This document shows, one piece after another, positions 52,749 through 60,461 of a stretch of 64,000 nt of DNA (its first letter is position 1; every line of letters starts with the position of its first letter). Below the pieces are notes generated by a model, which was given only the letters and a program-made list of their open reading frames with translations, did no database searches and was not told where the DNA came from. Source of the DNA: Sedimentibacter sp. zth1 (GTDB lineage: Bacteria; Bacillota; Clostridia; Tissierellales; Sedimentibacteraceae); contig NZ_CP071445.1 of assembly GCF_017352195.1 (NCBI RefSeq), positions 186,001 to 250,000 on the forward strand, given 5' to 3'. A program made the translations under genes and the position numbers.

Positions 52749-53510
52749 ATGAAAAAAATAAAACAATTTCTAAAATTTTTTACATTATATGAAAAAATGT
52801 GGTTTTTAAGCATTGTTTTTTTATCAATTTTGTTTGCATTTATATTTCCTGAGGAAGAAACAAGAGGTATTAATGGTAAAATAATAATGGTGTTATATTT
52901 AGTTGATATATTTAGTAATGTAGCATGTGAGTTGTTGATTGCAAAGCAAAGTAAATGGAACTTTATAGTATCATTGCTTGTTGAGGTTACTGAAATTGCT
53001 ATATGTATTATTTTAGCTTATAGGTTTGCAACTTTGGCAGTAACTTTGTTTTTCTGGATACCTATTGATATTATTAGTTTTATTACTTGGAACAGACATA
53101 AAGATACAGTTAATGAAGAATTAACTGTAGTAAGAAAGCTAAGCACTAAGCAAAGTATATTAGTTGTTTGCGGAATAGTGATATGGACTGTAGTAGTTGG
53201 ATATTTACTAACAAAAATTGAAGTCGAGGGTATAATTTCTGATTATCCGCTTATAGAGCAAATTTGTTGCTACCTTGATGCATGTGCAAGTGCAGTAGGA
53301 ATAGCAAATGGAGTGTTTATATTGCTAAGATACAGAGAACAATGGATAGCTTGGTATATATGTTCAGCTCTTGAAACAGCAATTAATATTATGGCTGGTC
53401 AATGGATATTATTAGTACTTAAAGCAGGATATTTTACCAATACAACATATGGATATATAAAATGGACTAAGTACATAGCAAAAAAAACAGTTGTGAAAAA
53501 ATTGAATTAG
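52749..53510 (+). CDS. pnuC: PnuC-family nicotinamide riboside transporter
   Basis: 253-residue membrane protein with about seven hydrophobic segments. Family marks: FFWIPIDIISFITWNRHK, and the C-terminal REQWIAWYICSALETAINI followed by NTTYGYIKWTKY. PnuC proteins take up nicotinamide riboside or related vitamins by facilitated diffusion. Expressed alone (RBS AGGGGGAC, terminator after). No NadR or kinase neighbour is in view, and no riboswitch was recognised upstream. Confidence 0.85.
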   Translation: MKKIKQFLKFFTLYEKMWFLSIVFLSILFAFIFPEEETRGINGKIIMVLYLVDIFSNVACELLIAKQSKWNFIVSLLVEVTEIAICIILAYRFATLAVTLFFWIPIDIISFITWNRHKDTVNEELTVVRKLSTKQSILVVCGIVIWTVVVGYLLTKIEVEGIISDYPLIEQICCYLDACASAVGIANGVFILLRYREQWIAWYICSALETAINIMAGQWILLVLKAGYFTNTTYGYIKWTKYIAKKTVVKKLN

Positions 53511-53554
53511 TATTAAGTGTAAAGTGAATTTCAGCAAATGTTAAAAAATATAAT

Positions 53555-53589
53555 AAAAATGTGCATCTGTTTAAATGATGCACATTTTT
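53555..53589 (+). terminator. Terminator of pnuC
   Basis: AAAAATGTGCATC (53555-53567) / GATGCACATTTTT (53577-53589), perfect 13-bp stem. Confidence 0.9.
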
Positions 53590-53623
53590 GTATTTACATA
53601 ATAAGTAAGGGAGATATTATTTG

Positions 53624-53800
53624 ATATTTTCATTGCTTCCTTTGCAAATTTGTTTACAAATACTTTGTCATAAGGTGCGCCTTCTTCTAATTCTGCTGTC
53701 ATCATATCAAATTGTATATCAGCCAAGAATATTTTTGCCTTTCATGTCTTCAATTTCAAAGTCATCATTTTTTTCTCTGCCAACTATAAAAGAACCGTCT
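53624..53800 (-). pseudogene. Relic of an NMT1-like binding-protein gene with internal deletions
   Basis: Three consecutive segments match separate parts of the gene at 57397-58401: 53624-53695 its 3' end (CTTTGCAAATTTGTNTACAA), 53696-53725 a middle piece (CATCATATCAAATTGTATAT) and 53726-53800 a more upstream piece (TTTGCCTTTCATGTC..., AAAAGAACCGTCT). Order and strand are kept, so two internal deletions removed the rest. It is a decayed paralogue. Confidence 0.82.
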
Positions 53801-53851
53801 GTGACTAATAAATTAATTAAAAATTATTTACTAATTTTAGTAAAAATGTGA

Positions 53852-53880
53852 TATAATTTAATTAGTTAGTCATAACTAAC
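53852..53880 (+). promoter_or_regulatory. -10 box and operator-like inverted repeat of the methyltransferase gene
   Basis: TATAAT (53852-53857), then GTTAGT CATA ACTAAC (53865-53880) just downstream, a position suited to repression. The controlling protein is not evident. Confidence 0.55.
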
Positions 53881-53904
53881 GTCAAAATTTAGGAGGTGAT
53901 TCCA

Positions 53905-54513
53905 TTGAATGATAATAAAAAGTGTTGGGATAGAAATGCTAAACATTATGATTTTGTAATTAAAAAAGATCAAAAATCCTATAAAAAAATATATGAATTG
54001 ATTAGAAATAATGTTAATGATTTAGATGTTTTGGAAGTAGGAACAGGTACTGGAAATATTGCTGTAAATATAGCTGATAAAGCAAACAAAGTTATTGCAA
54101 CTGATTTCTCAGAAGAAATGATAAAAACAGCACAGTTAAAAAGAAAGCCGGAAAATGTTAGTTTTGAAATTGCAGATGCAACTAAACTTCCTTACCAAAA
54201 TAATAGCTTTGATGCGGTTATTATATCAAATTGTTTGCATATTATGCCTTATCCAGAAAAAGCACTTTTAGAAATTAAACGTGTTCTAAAAGAAGAAGGA
54301 ACTTTATTTGCTCCGAATTTTTGTCACAAAGGAAGTTTGAAAGCAAAATTATTTTCCATAATGGGAATATTTACAGGTTTTAAAGCGTTTAAAGTATGGT
54401 CACCTGATGAATATAGAATGTTTTTGAATTCCAATGGATTTAATGTGATAAAACATGAAACGTTAAAATCTAGTTTTCCGATAGAAATGGTTATTTGTAA
54501 ACAGTTGATTTAA
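53905..54513 (+). CDS. SAM-dependent methyltransferase, class I
   Basis: 202 residues from the TTG seven bases after AGGAGGT. The Methyltransf_11/UbiE-type fold is clear: motif I VLEVGTGTGNIAVNIA, acidic ATDFSEEMI, IADATKLPYQNNSFDAVIIS and ALLEIKRVLKEEG. C-terminal part FKAFKVWSPDEYRMFLNSNG forms the usual cap. Substrate unknown (small molecule or quinone-type). Confidence 0.88.
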   Translation: MNDNKKCWDRNAKHYDFVIKKDQKSYKKIYELIRNNVNDLDVLEVGTGTGNIAVNIADKANKVIATDFSEEMIKTAQLKRKPENVSFEIADATKLPYQNNSFDAVIISNCLHIMPYPEKALLEIKRVLKEEGTLFAPNFCHKGSLKAKLFSIMGIFTGFKAFKVWSPDEYRMFLNSNGFNVIKHETLKSSFPIEMVICKQLI

Positions 54514-54575
54514 ATGTAAATATTTGGTATAATAGCTATTGAATATTTATTACTAATTAAGGAGGGTAAGAATTA

Positions 54576-54695
54576 ATAGGAGTATTTGATAAAATGAAAG
54601 AATCTATGTTTTTGAAAGAAATAAGCAGTTCAGAAGAACAATTGGAGAAATTAAAACAAGTAGAACTAAAATTAATTGATAGACAAATTAGCTAG
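54576..54695 (+). pseudogene. N-terminal relic, NERD-protein-like
   Basis: The frame IGVFDKMKESMFLKEISSSE then EQLEKLKQVELKLIDRQIS is preceded by GGAGGG at the right distance, but the start codon is ATA in place of ATG/TTG. GVFDKMKESMFLKE resembles the first residues of clostridial nuclease-related-domain proteins (MGIFDKIKE...FLKE). Only 39 codons remain. An internal ATG at 54594 could give a 33-residue peptide. Confidence 0.42.
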
Positions 54696-54735
54696 TATTT
54701 ACAAAATATAATTAATAAATATTATGGGAGTAATT

Positions 54736-55524
54736 ATGAATTTAGTAGAAGATTTTTATGATAATAAATATGATGAATGGTCAAGGCTTGACAGACACAG
54801 AATAGAATTTGAAATAACTAAGAAATACTTAGATAAATTTATTGTTGGAGATAATTTAGATATATTTGATATAGGTGGGGGACCTGGAAGGTATTCATTT
54901 TATTTATCAGATAAAGGTCACAATGTAACACTACTTGATTTATCGCAGCATAATATTGATATTGCTAAAGAAAAATCAAAAGAGTTAAATACAAATCTGG
55001 CTGGATATATAAAGGGAGATGCTTTAGAACTTGATGAACATAATAAAAAATATGATGTGGTTTTACTTATGGGACCTTTGTATCATTTAGTTAATAAAGC
55101 TGACAGACGAAAAGCTTTGAAGGGAGCTGTTAATTTATTAAAAGATGGAGGAATAATTGTAGCTTCATTTATATCTAACTATGCTCCAATTCAAGATAAT
55201 TTTGCATACTTGAAGTTTGATAATGGTGAGGATGATGTTAGGGAACTATTAGGATATATTGAAAGCGGAGTAAATAATGTAGAAAGTGGTTTTACTACAG
55301 CATATTTTTCAAGTTCTGAAGAAGCTTTGAAGCTAATGGAGGAATATAACTTAAAACAGTTAGCATTTGCAGGAGTTGAAAATATTTTGGGTTGTAGGGA
55401 AAGAGATATCTTATTATTACCTGAAGAAGATATACAGAAATGGATAAGGGTTGGATTTGCACTAGGAGAGGATAAAAAGCTTCTCGGAGCTAGTCAGCAT
55501 TATTTATATATAGGTAGAAAATAA
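54736..55524 (+). CDS. SAM-dependent methyltransferase, class I
   Basis: 262 residues. Start at the ATG after GGGAGTAATT; the in-frame ATG at 54724 precedes that site. Motif I IFDIGGGPGRYSFYLS, NVTLLDLSQHNI, DVVLLMGPLYHLVN and the C-terminal GASQHYLYIGRK are typical of class I methyltransferases. Not closely related to the upstream one. RNA, small molecule or antibiotic targets are all possible. Confidence 0.85.
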   Translation: MNLVEDFYDNKYDEWSRLDRHRIEFEITKKYLDKFIVGDNLDIFDIGGGPGRYSFYLSDKGHNVTLLDLSQHNIDIAKEKSKELNTNLAGYIKGDALELDEHNKKYDVVLLMGPLYHLVNKADRRKALKGAVNLLKDGGIIVASFISNYAPIQDNFAYLKFDNGEDDVRELLGYIESGVNNVESGFTTAYFSSSEEALKLMEEYNLKQLAFAGVENILGCRERDILLLPEEDIQKWIRVGFALGEDKKLLGASQHYLYIGRK

Positions 55525-55576
55525 TGAATTAAGACAGTATACTTGATAATACTAGTATATGATTGGAGTTGATAAT

Positions 55577-57196
55577 ATGAAAAAACTACTACTCTTAATA
55601 TTAATATTAGCCATAGCTGTGTTTGGAGGGTGTAATAAAGAAGATTTACCATACACTACTGAAAAAATTGAAGCACCAGAAGAATCTGAATCAAAATATG
55701 TCATGTATGACCCAATTGATAAGAGTGAAGACACAAGAGGAACTGATATGACTTTTGAATCATTTAAAACTTATAATATAACATACTGGTTTGACAGCAC
55801 AGTTGAAATGGATAAAAGAGTAAAATATGTATCTGACACATATATGGTTATAAATTATTTAAGAGAAAAATATAATTTAACTGATATACCTGAGTACTAC
55901 ATAAGCCCTGATTTCTATAACCATATTGAAAAAGATGCTGTATACCTTAAATTAGATGAAGAAAGCAGTTGCATAGAAGAATTTATAATTCAGACCATGT
56001 TTAAATTAACAGATAAAAAATGTAACTATGGATTAATATATGGAATTTCAAAACAGCTAGAAAAGGAATTAAAAATTATTGATGATAAATCACAGGTTTT
56101 AGATAATTCTGAAATATTGACGTTTATAGAAAAGAACACAGAGGTTATGGATTTAACTTTGCCAGTATTTTTGACAGAATACTATAAAGAAGATGAAATA
56201 GAGAAATCAAGATACATAGCAAAAGAATTTGTAAACTATATAATTGAAAAGTATGGAGAGGACAAGCTTAAAGAGCTTCTATTAAGCTCATCAGAGTTAA
56301 CACTTGACTTTGATAAGGAATATAAAAAATATTGTGATGAATGGTTAAAAAGTATAGGTTGCAATATAGCATTACAGGATGAAACATTGCCTGTAAGATA
56401 TGAGATATATGGTGATGAGCATTATCCAATTGCAATAACAACAGAGTGGATGAAGTACTGTTTCCACCGTGGTTTTGAAGATGACAATACAGAAATCACA
56501 GGCTATGATGGAGCTTATATAGATGTAAAAGAATGTATACATACATTTGAAAAAGAAATGAAGGATGTAAGAGATTATTTACCTGTTGAATACACGAAAA
56601 AATATGTGGAAGGTTTAGTGTGTTATTTCGATAATAATTATGGAATTAGGTCAGAATACAATGCTTTTGAAGGTGTATTTTTGAAGCATATAGATAGTTT
56701 TGTACATGAGTATGCACATGTAGTATCGTTAGAACCAGTAGGTTATAGAGTGCCGAGCCTTTTTATGCGTGAAGGAATTGCACAATACTGTAAGTATAAG
56801 TTTGATATTTATTTTAAAAATACAGATATAAAATATCTTGAAAAATGTAAGAATTCAGATAATACAGATGCAAATAGGGTTTATGAAGTTTATAGTAAGT
56901 ATCAAATAGATAATAATATTGGATATAATACATTTGATTCATATGAATTATTTTTTATAAGAGGCTATGAATATATTGGTCCAAAATTATTAGATGATGC
57001 TGATACTTATAATTATCTATTTTCACCGTTATTTGTAAATTACTTAATAAATCAGTCTGGAATAGATAAATTTATGACAGTATTTAATGATTATTCTAAT
57101 ACTTATTTCTATACCAATTATAAAAAATCATTTTCGAATATGAAGATTGAGTTTATAAATTATTTAAGAGAAAAATATAAAAATTATATGGAGTAA
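55577..57196 (+). CDS. Lipoprotein with HEXXH zinc-peptidase motif
   Basis: 539-residue surface lipoprotein: MKKLLLLILILAIAVFGGC is a signal with lipobox. The C-terminal half contains HEYAH (H377, E378, H381) and a downstream glutamate in MREGIAQY (E399), the gluzincin arrangement of peptidase-MA-like proteins. The N-terminal ~350 residues are not recognised. I infer an extracellular zinc metallopeptidase attached to the membrane. GGAG lies just before the ATG at 55577; an upstream in-frame ATG at 55559 is unlikely. Terminator hairpin follows. Confidence 0.75.
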   Translation: MKKLLLLILILAIAVFGGCNKEDLPYTTEKIEAPEESESKYVMYDPIDKSEDTRGTDMTFESFKTYNITYWFDSTVEMDKRVKYVSDTYMVINYLREKYNLTDIPEYYISPDFYNHIEKDAVYLKLDEESSCIEEFIIQTMFKLTDKKCNYGLIYGISKQLEKELKIIDDKSQVLDNSEILTFIEKNTEVMDLTLPVFLTEYYKEDEIEKSRYIAKEFVNYIIEKYGEDKLKELLLSSSELTLDFDKEYKKYCDEWLKSIGCNIALQDETLPVRYEIYGDEHYPIAITTEWMKYCFHRGFEDDNTEITGYDGAYIDVKECIHTFEKEMKDVRDYLPVEYTKKYVEGLVCYFDNNYGIRSEYNAFEGVFLKHIDSFVHEYAHVVSLEPVGYRVPSLFMREGIAQYCKYKFDIYFKNTDIKYLEKCKNSDNTDANRVYEVYSKYQIDNNIGYNTFDSYELFFIRGYEYIGPKLLDDADTYNYLFSPLFVNYLINQSGIDKFMTVFNDYSNTYFYTNYKKSFSNMKIEFINYLREKYKNYME

Positions 57197-57300
57197 ATTT
57201 ATAGAAATTTCGCTGAATATGCACTTGAGAGTAAGCATTAACAATGAAAACATTGTAAGAATATAAATAACAACAATATAAACATCAGAATGTACAAAGT

Positions 57301-57354
57301 AAAAGCGCTTTAAATGATAAGTCATATATTAATTATACATTTAAAGTGCTTTTT
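57301..57354. terminator. Bidirectional terminator between convergent genes
   Basis: AAAAGCGCTTTAAATG (57301-57316) / CATTTAAAGTGCTTTT (57339-57354) with one G-U pair and T/A runs on both sides. Confidence 0.82.
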
Positions 57355-57396
57355 AATTTTATTAAATTTTAAGTTATATATAAAACTAATATCTAT

Positions 57397-58401
57397 CTAT
57401 TTAGTATTTTTCATAGCTTCCTTTGCAAATTTGTCTACAAATACTTTGTCATAAGGTGCTCCTTCTTCTAATTCTCCTGCAGTTATTATAATATCTATCA
57501 TTCTGTCATATCCGTCTTTACCTAAAATTAAATCAGGCTTCCAGGTGTCCTGATCTTTGTATCTTTGTACAACCTGAGTAAGGAGTTCTATATTGGAATC
57601 AGGAAATTGTGGAAGAATAGCTTCTGCAACTTCTTCCGCGGAATTGTTTTGTACCCAGATCATGCCTTTATATATTGCATTGGTAAAATTTTGAATTAGT
57701 TCTTCTTTTCCTTCAATGCTGCTAAGAAGTGTGCAGTAACATGTGTATGGAATATATCCTGCTTCTGCACCCAAAGAACCTACAATGTATCCTTTTTGTT
57801 CTGCCTCAAAATTTGAAGCCAATGGCTCGAAAAGAGTGGTATAGTCAGCCTCACCCGAAGCAAATGCTCCTGCCATCATATCAAATTGTATATCAGTTCT
57901 AACTGTTAAATCTACATTTGGTGTCAATCCATGCTGTTTAAGTACATATTCTAAAGTCATTAACGGCATTCCACCTTTTCTTCCGCCAAGAATAGTTTTG
58001 CCTTTCATGTCCTCAATTTTAAAGTCATCATTTTTTTCTCTACCAACTATAAAAGAACCGTCTCTTTGCGTGAGCTGTGCAAAGTTTACAACATAGTCTT
58101 CTTTGTCTTGCTTATAAACATATACACTAGCCTCTGGACCCATAAATGCAACATCTGCCTGATCACTTAGAAGGGCTGTCATACATTTATCTGCGCCACC
58201 ACCGTTGATTAACTCTATTTCTATTTCATTATCTGTAAAAAAACCTTTTTCAATTGCTACATACTGAGGTGCATAAAAAACAGAATGAGTAACTTCTACT
58301 AATCTTACATTTTGTGTCATTCTGTTGTTTTGTTTATCACATCCACATGCAAGTATTAATACCATTATAACTGTTAAAAAAATAGCTAAAAACTTTTTCA
58401 T
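57397..58401 (-). CDS. NMT1/SsuA-like ABC substrate-binding lipoprotein
   Basis: 334 residues from the ATG after GGAGGT. Lipoprotein signal MKKFLAIFLTVIMVLILAC, then a periplasmic-binding fold of the NMT1/THI5/SsuA class: VTHSVFYAPQYVAIEKGFFT, the KTILGGRKGGMPLMTLEYVL segment and GAFASGEADYTTLFEP. Candidate ligands are thiamine precursors, sulfonates or riboflavin-like compounds. Neither permease nor ATPase is next to it. A truncated paralogue lies at 53624-53800. It is divergent from the BusR-like gene. Confidence 0.87.
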   Translation of the reverse strand: MKKFLAIFLTVIMVLILACGCDKQNNRMTQNVRLVEVTHSVFYAPQYVAIEKGFFTDNEIEIELINGGGADKCMTALLSDQADVAFMGPEASVYVYKQDKEDYVVNFAQLTQRDGSFIVGREKNDDFKIEDMKGKTILGGRKGGMPLMTLEYVLKQHGLTPNVDLTVRTDIQFDMMAGAFASGEADYTTLFEPLASNFEAEQKGYIVGSLGAEAGYIPYTCYCTLLSSIEGKEELIQNFTNAIYKGMIWVQNNSAEEVAEAILPQFPDSNIELLTQVVQRYKDQDTWKPDLILGKDGYDRMIDIIITAGELEEGAPYDKVFVDKFAKEAMKNTK

Positions 58402-58567
58402 TTTTACCTCCATATACAATAGTGTTTTTATTATATGCATTTATTAGATAAATTGTTACAAATTATAATTATCATACTTTAAATATATAATATTGTATTA
58501 TTTATATTTATCCTATATACTAATTTCATAGACTATACAAATTTATTTGCAAAGGAAAGAATAATAT

Positions 58568-59218
58568 ATGGAAGATAAAACTAATAATAGAAGTAAAACT
58601 CAAATTCCGCGATATCAACAAATTGCAATTGAAATTGCCTCGCGAATTGCTAGTGAAGAATATCAGATAGGTGAAAAGGTCTACGCACGCTCAGCTATAG
58701 CAAGTCAATATGGTGTTTCATCAGAAACAGCAAGGCGTGCTATTTGTGTATTATGTGATCTGGGTATCGTTATATCAGAAAAAGGTAGTGGTGTCACAAT
58801 TAAATCACATCAAAATGCGGTAACCTTTATTAAGCATTACAGGAAGCGTCAAACGATTGATAGTATAAAGGATAATTTAATGAAAAGTATTACTCGCCAG
58901 CAAAGTGAGATGAAGATACTAAATAATTGCTTATCAGATCTAATTACGGCATCAGAGCATTTTAGATCGATGAATCCATTTATGCCGTTTGAAACACGAA
59001 TAACCTCTGAATGTATTTTTCTTAACAAAACCATTGCTGAAATTCAGTTTTGGGAATATACTGGAGCCACTGTACTTGCTATCCAAAGAGAAGATACTTT
59101 ACTTAAATCTCCAGGTCCTCATGTTACACTATTAGAACATGATATTCTGTATTTTTTACCTCAGGAGGATTCTTCGCAGCGTGTTAAAAATTTTTTATAT
59201 CCATTAAAAGTAAAATAA
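58568..59218 (+). CDS. BusR-like GntR regulator with RCK_C domain
   Basis: 216 residues. N-terminal GntR winged helix (YQQIAIEIASRIASEEYQIG, ASQYGVSSETARRAI), a coiled-coil linker (about 85-125), then a TrkA_C/RCK_C domain (about 135-205: GATVLAIQREDTLLKSPGPH). This architecture is that of BusR, the c-di-AMP-responsive repressor of the glycine betaine importer BusAB in lactic acid bacteria and streptococci. It is followed immediately by an importer of the right type. Direct c-di-AMP binding is inferred from the family. Confidence 0.85.
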   Translation: MEDKTNNRSKTQIPRYQQIAIEIASRIASEEYQIGEKVYARSAIASQYGVSSETARRAICVLCDLGIVISEKGSGVTIKSHQNAVTFIKHYRKRQTIDSIKDNLMKSITRQQSEMKILNNCLSDLITASEHFRSMNPFMPFETRITSECIFLNKTIAEIQFWEYTGATVLAIQREDTLLKSPGPHVTLLEHDILYFLPQEDSSQRVKNFLYPLKVK

Positions 59219-59225
59219 AATTATT

Positions 59226-59262
59226 AAGTTCTCGAAGCCAAAAACGGTTACGAGAACTTTTT
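59226..59262 (+). terminator. Terminator of the BusR-like gene
   Basis: AAGTTCTCG (59226-59234) / CGAGAACTT (59251-59259) and T-run; it separates the regulator from the importer promoter. Confidence 0.85.
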
Positions 59263-59269
59263 TGTTGAT

Positions 59270-59298
59270 TTGACAAAGTAACAACTTTATAATATAAT
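59270..59298 (+). promoter_or_regulatory. Promoter of the importer operon
   Basis: TTGACA (59270-59275), 17 bases, TATAAT (59293-59298): full consensus. Confidence 0.88.
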
Positions 59299-59312
59299 AA
59301 GTTGTTACTTTG
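59274..59312. promoter_or_regulatory. 14+14-bp inverted-repeat operator covering the importer promoter
   Basis: CAAAGTAACAACTT (59274-59287) and AAGTTGTTACTTTG (59299-59312) are exact inverted copies separated by 11 bases. The arms overlap the -35 box and the transcription start, so a bound tetrameric repressor such as BusR would occlude the promoter. Confidence 0.85.
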
Positions 59313-59328
59313 TAAGGAGGTATAGGAA

Positions 59329-60459
59329 ATGATTAGATTTGAAGATGTTTCAAAAAGATACAAAAACAAACATGTCCTAACAGATATTAACTTCACAATT
59401 GAAAAAGGCAAGCTCGTAGCAATTATTGGAGAGAGTGGTTGTGGAAAAACTACATTACTTAAAATGATTAATCGCTTAATTAAGATTACAAGCGGTTCTA
59501 TTTATATAGGGGGAAAAAATATTCAGTCTATTGATGAGGTTATGCTAAGAAGAAATATTGGATATGTTATTCAGCAAACTGGAATTTTTCCACATATGAC
59601 TGTACGTCAAAACATCGAAATTATTCCCAAATTGCAAAATGTTGATCCTAAAAAAATAAATGAGAATACATTGAAACTGATGCAAATGGTAGGGCTTCAC
59701 AGCGAAGAGTTTTTAGATTGTTATCCATCAGAACTAAGCGGAGGTCAACAGCAGCGAGTTGGGGTTGCTCGTGCTTTTGCAACTGATCCAGATATTATTT
59801 TGATGGATGAGCCATTCTCAGCGCTTGATCCTATTACAAGATCTGATTTGCAGGATGAACTGGTACAGTTGCAATCTAAGTTAAAGAAGACAATTGTTTT
59901 TGTTACTCATGATATGGACGAAGCAATTAAAATAGCGGACATGATTTGCATAATGAAGGATGGTGCAATTCTACAATACGATACTCCGGAGAATATACTG
60001 AAAAATCCGATTGATGATTTTGTTTCTGATTTTGTGGGTAAAAATAGAATTTGGTCTTCTCCTGAATATATGAAAATATCTGATATTATGATAGAAAGAC
60101 CTATCACTGCTTTGAAGGATTTATCCATACTAAAGTGTATTGATAAAATGCGACAAAACAAGGTGGACAGCCTTTTAATTATTGATTCTGATGACCGAGC
60201 GCTACTGGGTGTGGTGAAAGCAAGACATATAAGAGCTGTCGAAGATAAGTCGCAAAGCGTAGAAAAGTTTATACGTACAGATTTTCCGGTATTATTACCT
60301 GAACAATGCATTTTAGATGCGTTGAAGATTGTAACAGAAAATCATACATCTACCGTGCCAGTCACAGATTCTGACAACCATCTAGTAGGTTTAGTTACAC
60401 GTAGTAGCTTAGTTACAACTCTTAGTCAGCAATACTTTGATTATGAAGAGGAGGATTAA
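59329..60459 (+). CDS. OpuCA/BusAA-type osmoprotectant ABC ATPase with CBS pair
   Basis: 376-residue ATPase of a quaternary-amine/betaine importer. Walker A GESGCGKTTLLKMI, Q-loop IQQTGIFPHMTVRQNI, signature LSGGQQQRVGVARAFA, Walker B ILMDEPFSALDP, and the OpuCA-type region DDFVSDFVGKNR. Two C-terminal CBS motifs (about 255-370) can sense ionic strength or c-di-AMP. AAGGAGGTA precedes the ATG. Overall length is slightly below B. subtilis OpuCA. Confidence 0.92.
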   Translation: MIRFEDVSKRYKNKHVLTDINFTIEKGKLVAIIGESGCGKTTLLKMINRLIKITSGSIYIGGKNIQSIDEVMLRRNIGYVIQQTGIFPHMTVRQNIEIIPKLQNVDPKKINENTLKLMQMVGLHSEEFLDCYPSELSGGQQQRVGVARAFATDPDIILMDEPFSALDPITRSDLQDELVQLQSKLKKTIVFVTHDMDEAIKIADMICIMKDGAILQYDTPENILKNPIDDFVSDFVGKNRIWSSPEYMKISDIMIERPITALKDLSILKCIDKMRQNKVDSLLIIDSDDRALLGVVKARHIRAVEDKSQSVEKFIRTDFPVLLPEQCILDALKIVTENHTSTVPVTDSDNHLVGLVTRSSLVTTLSQQYFDYEEED

Positions 60460-60461
60460 TA

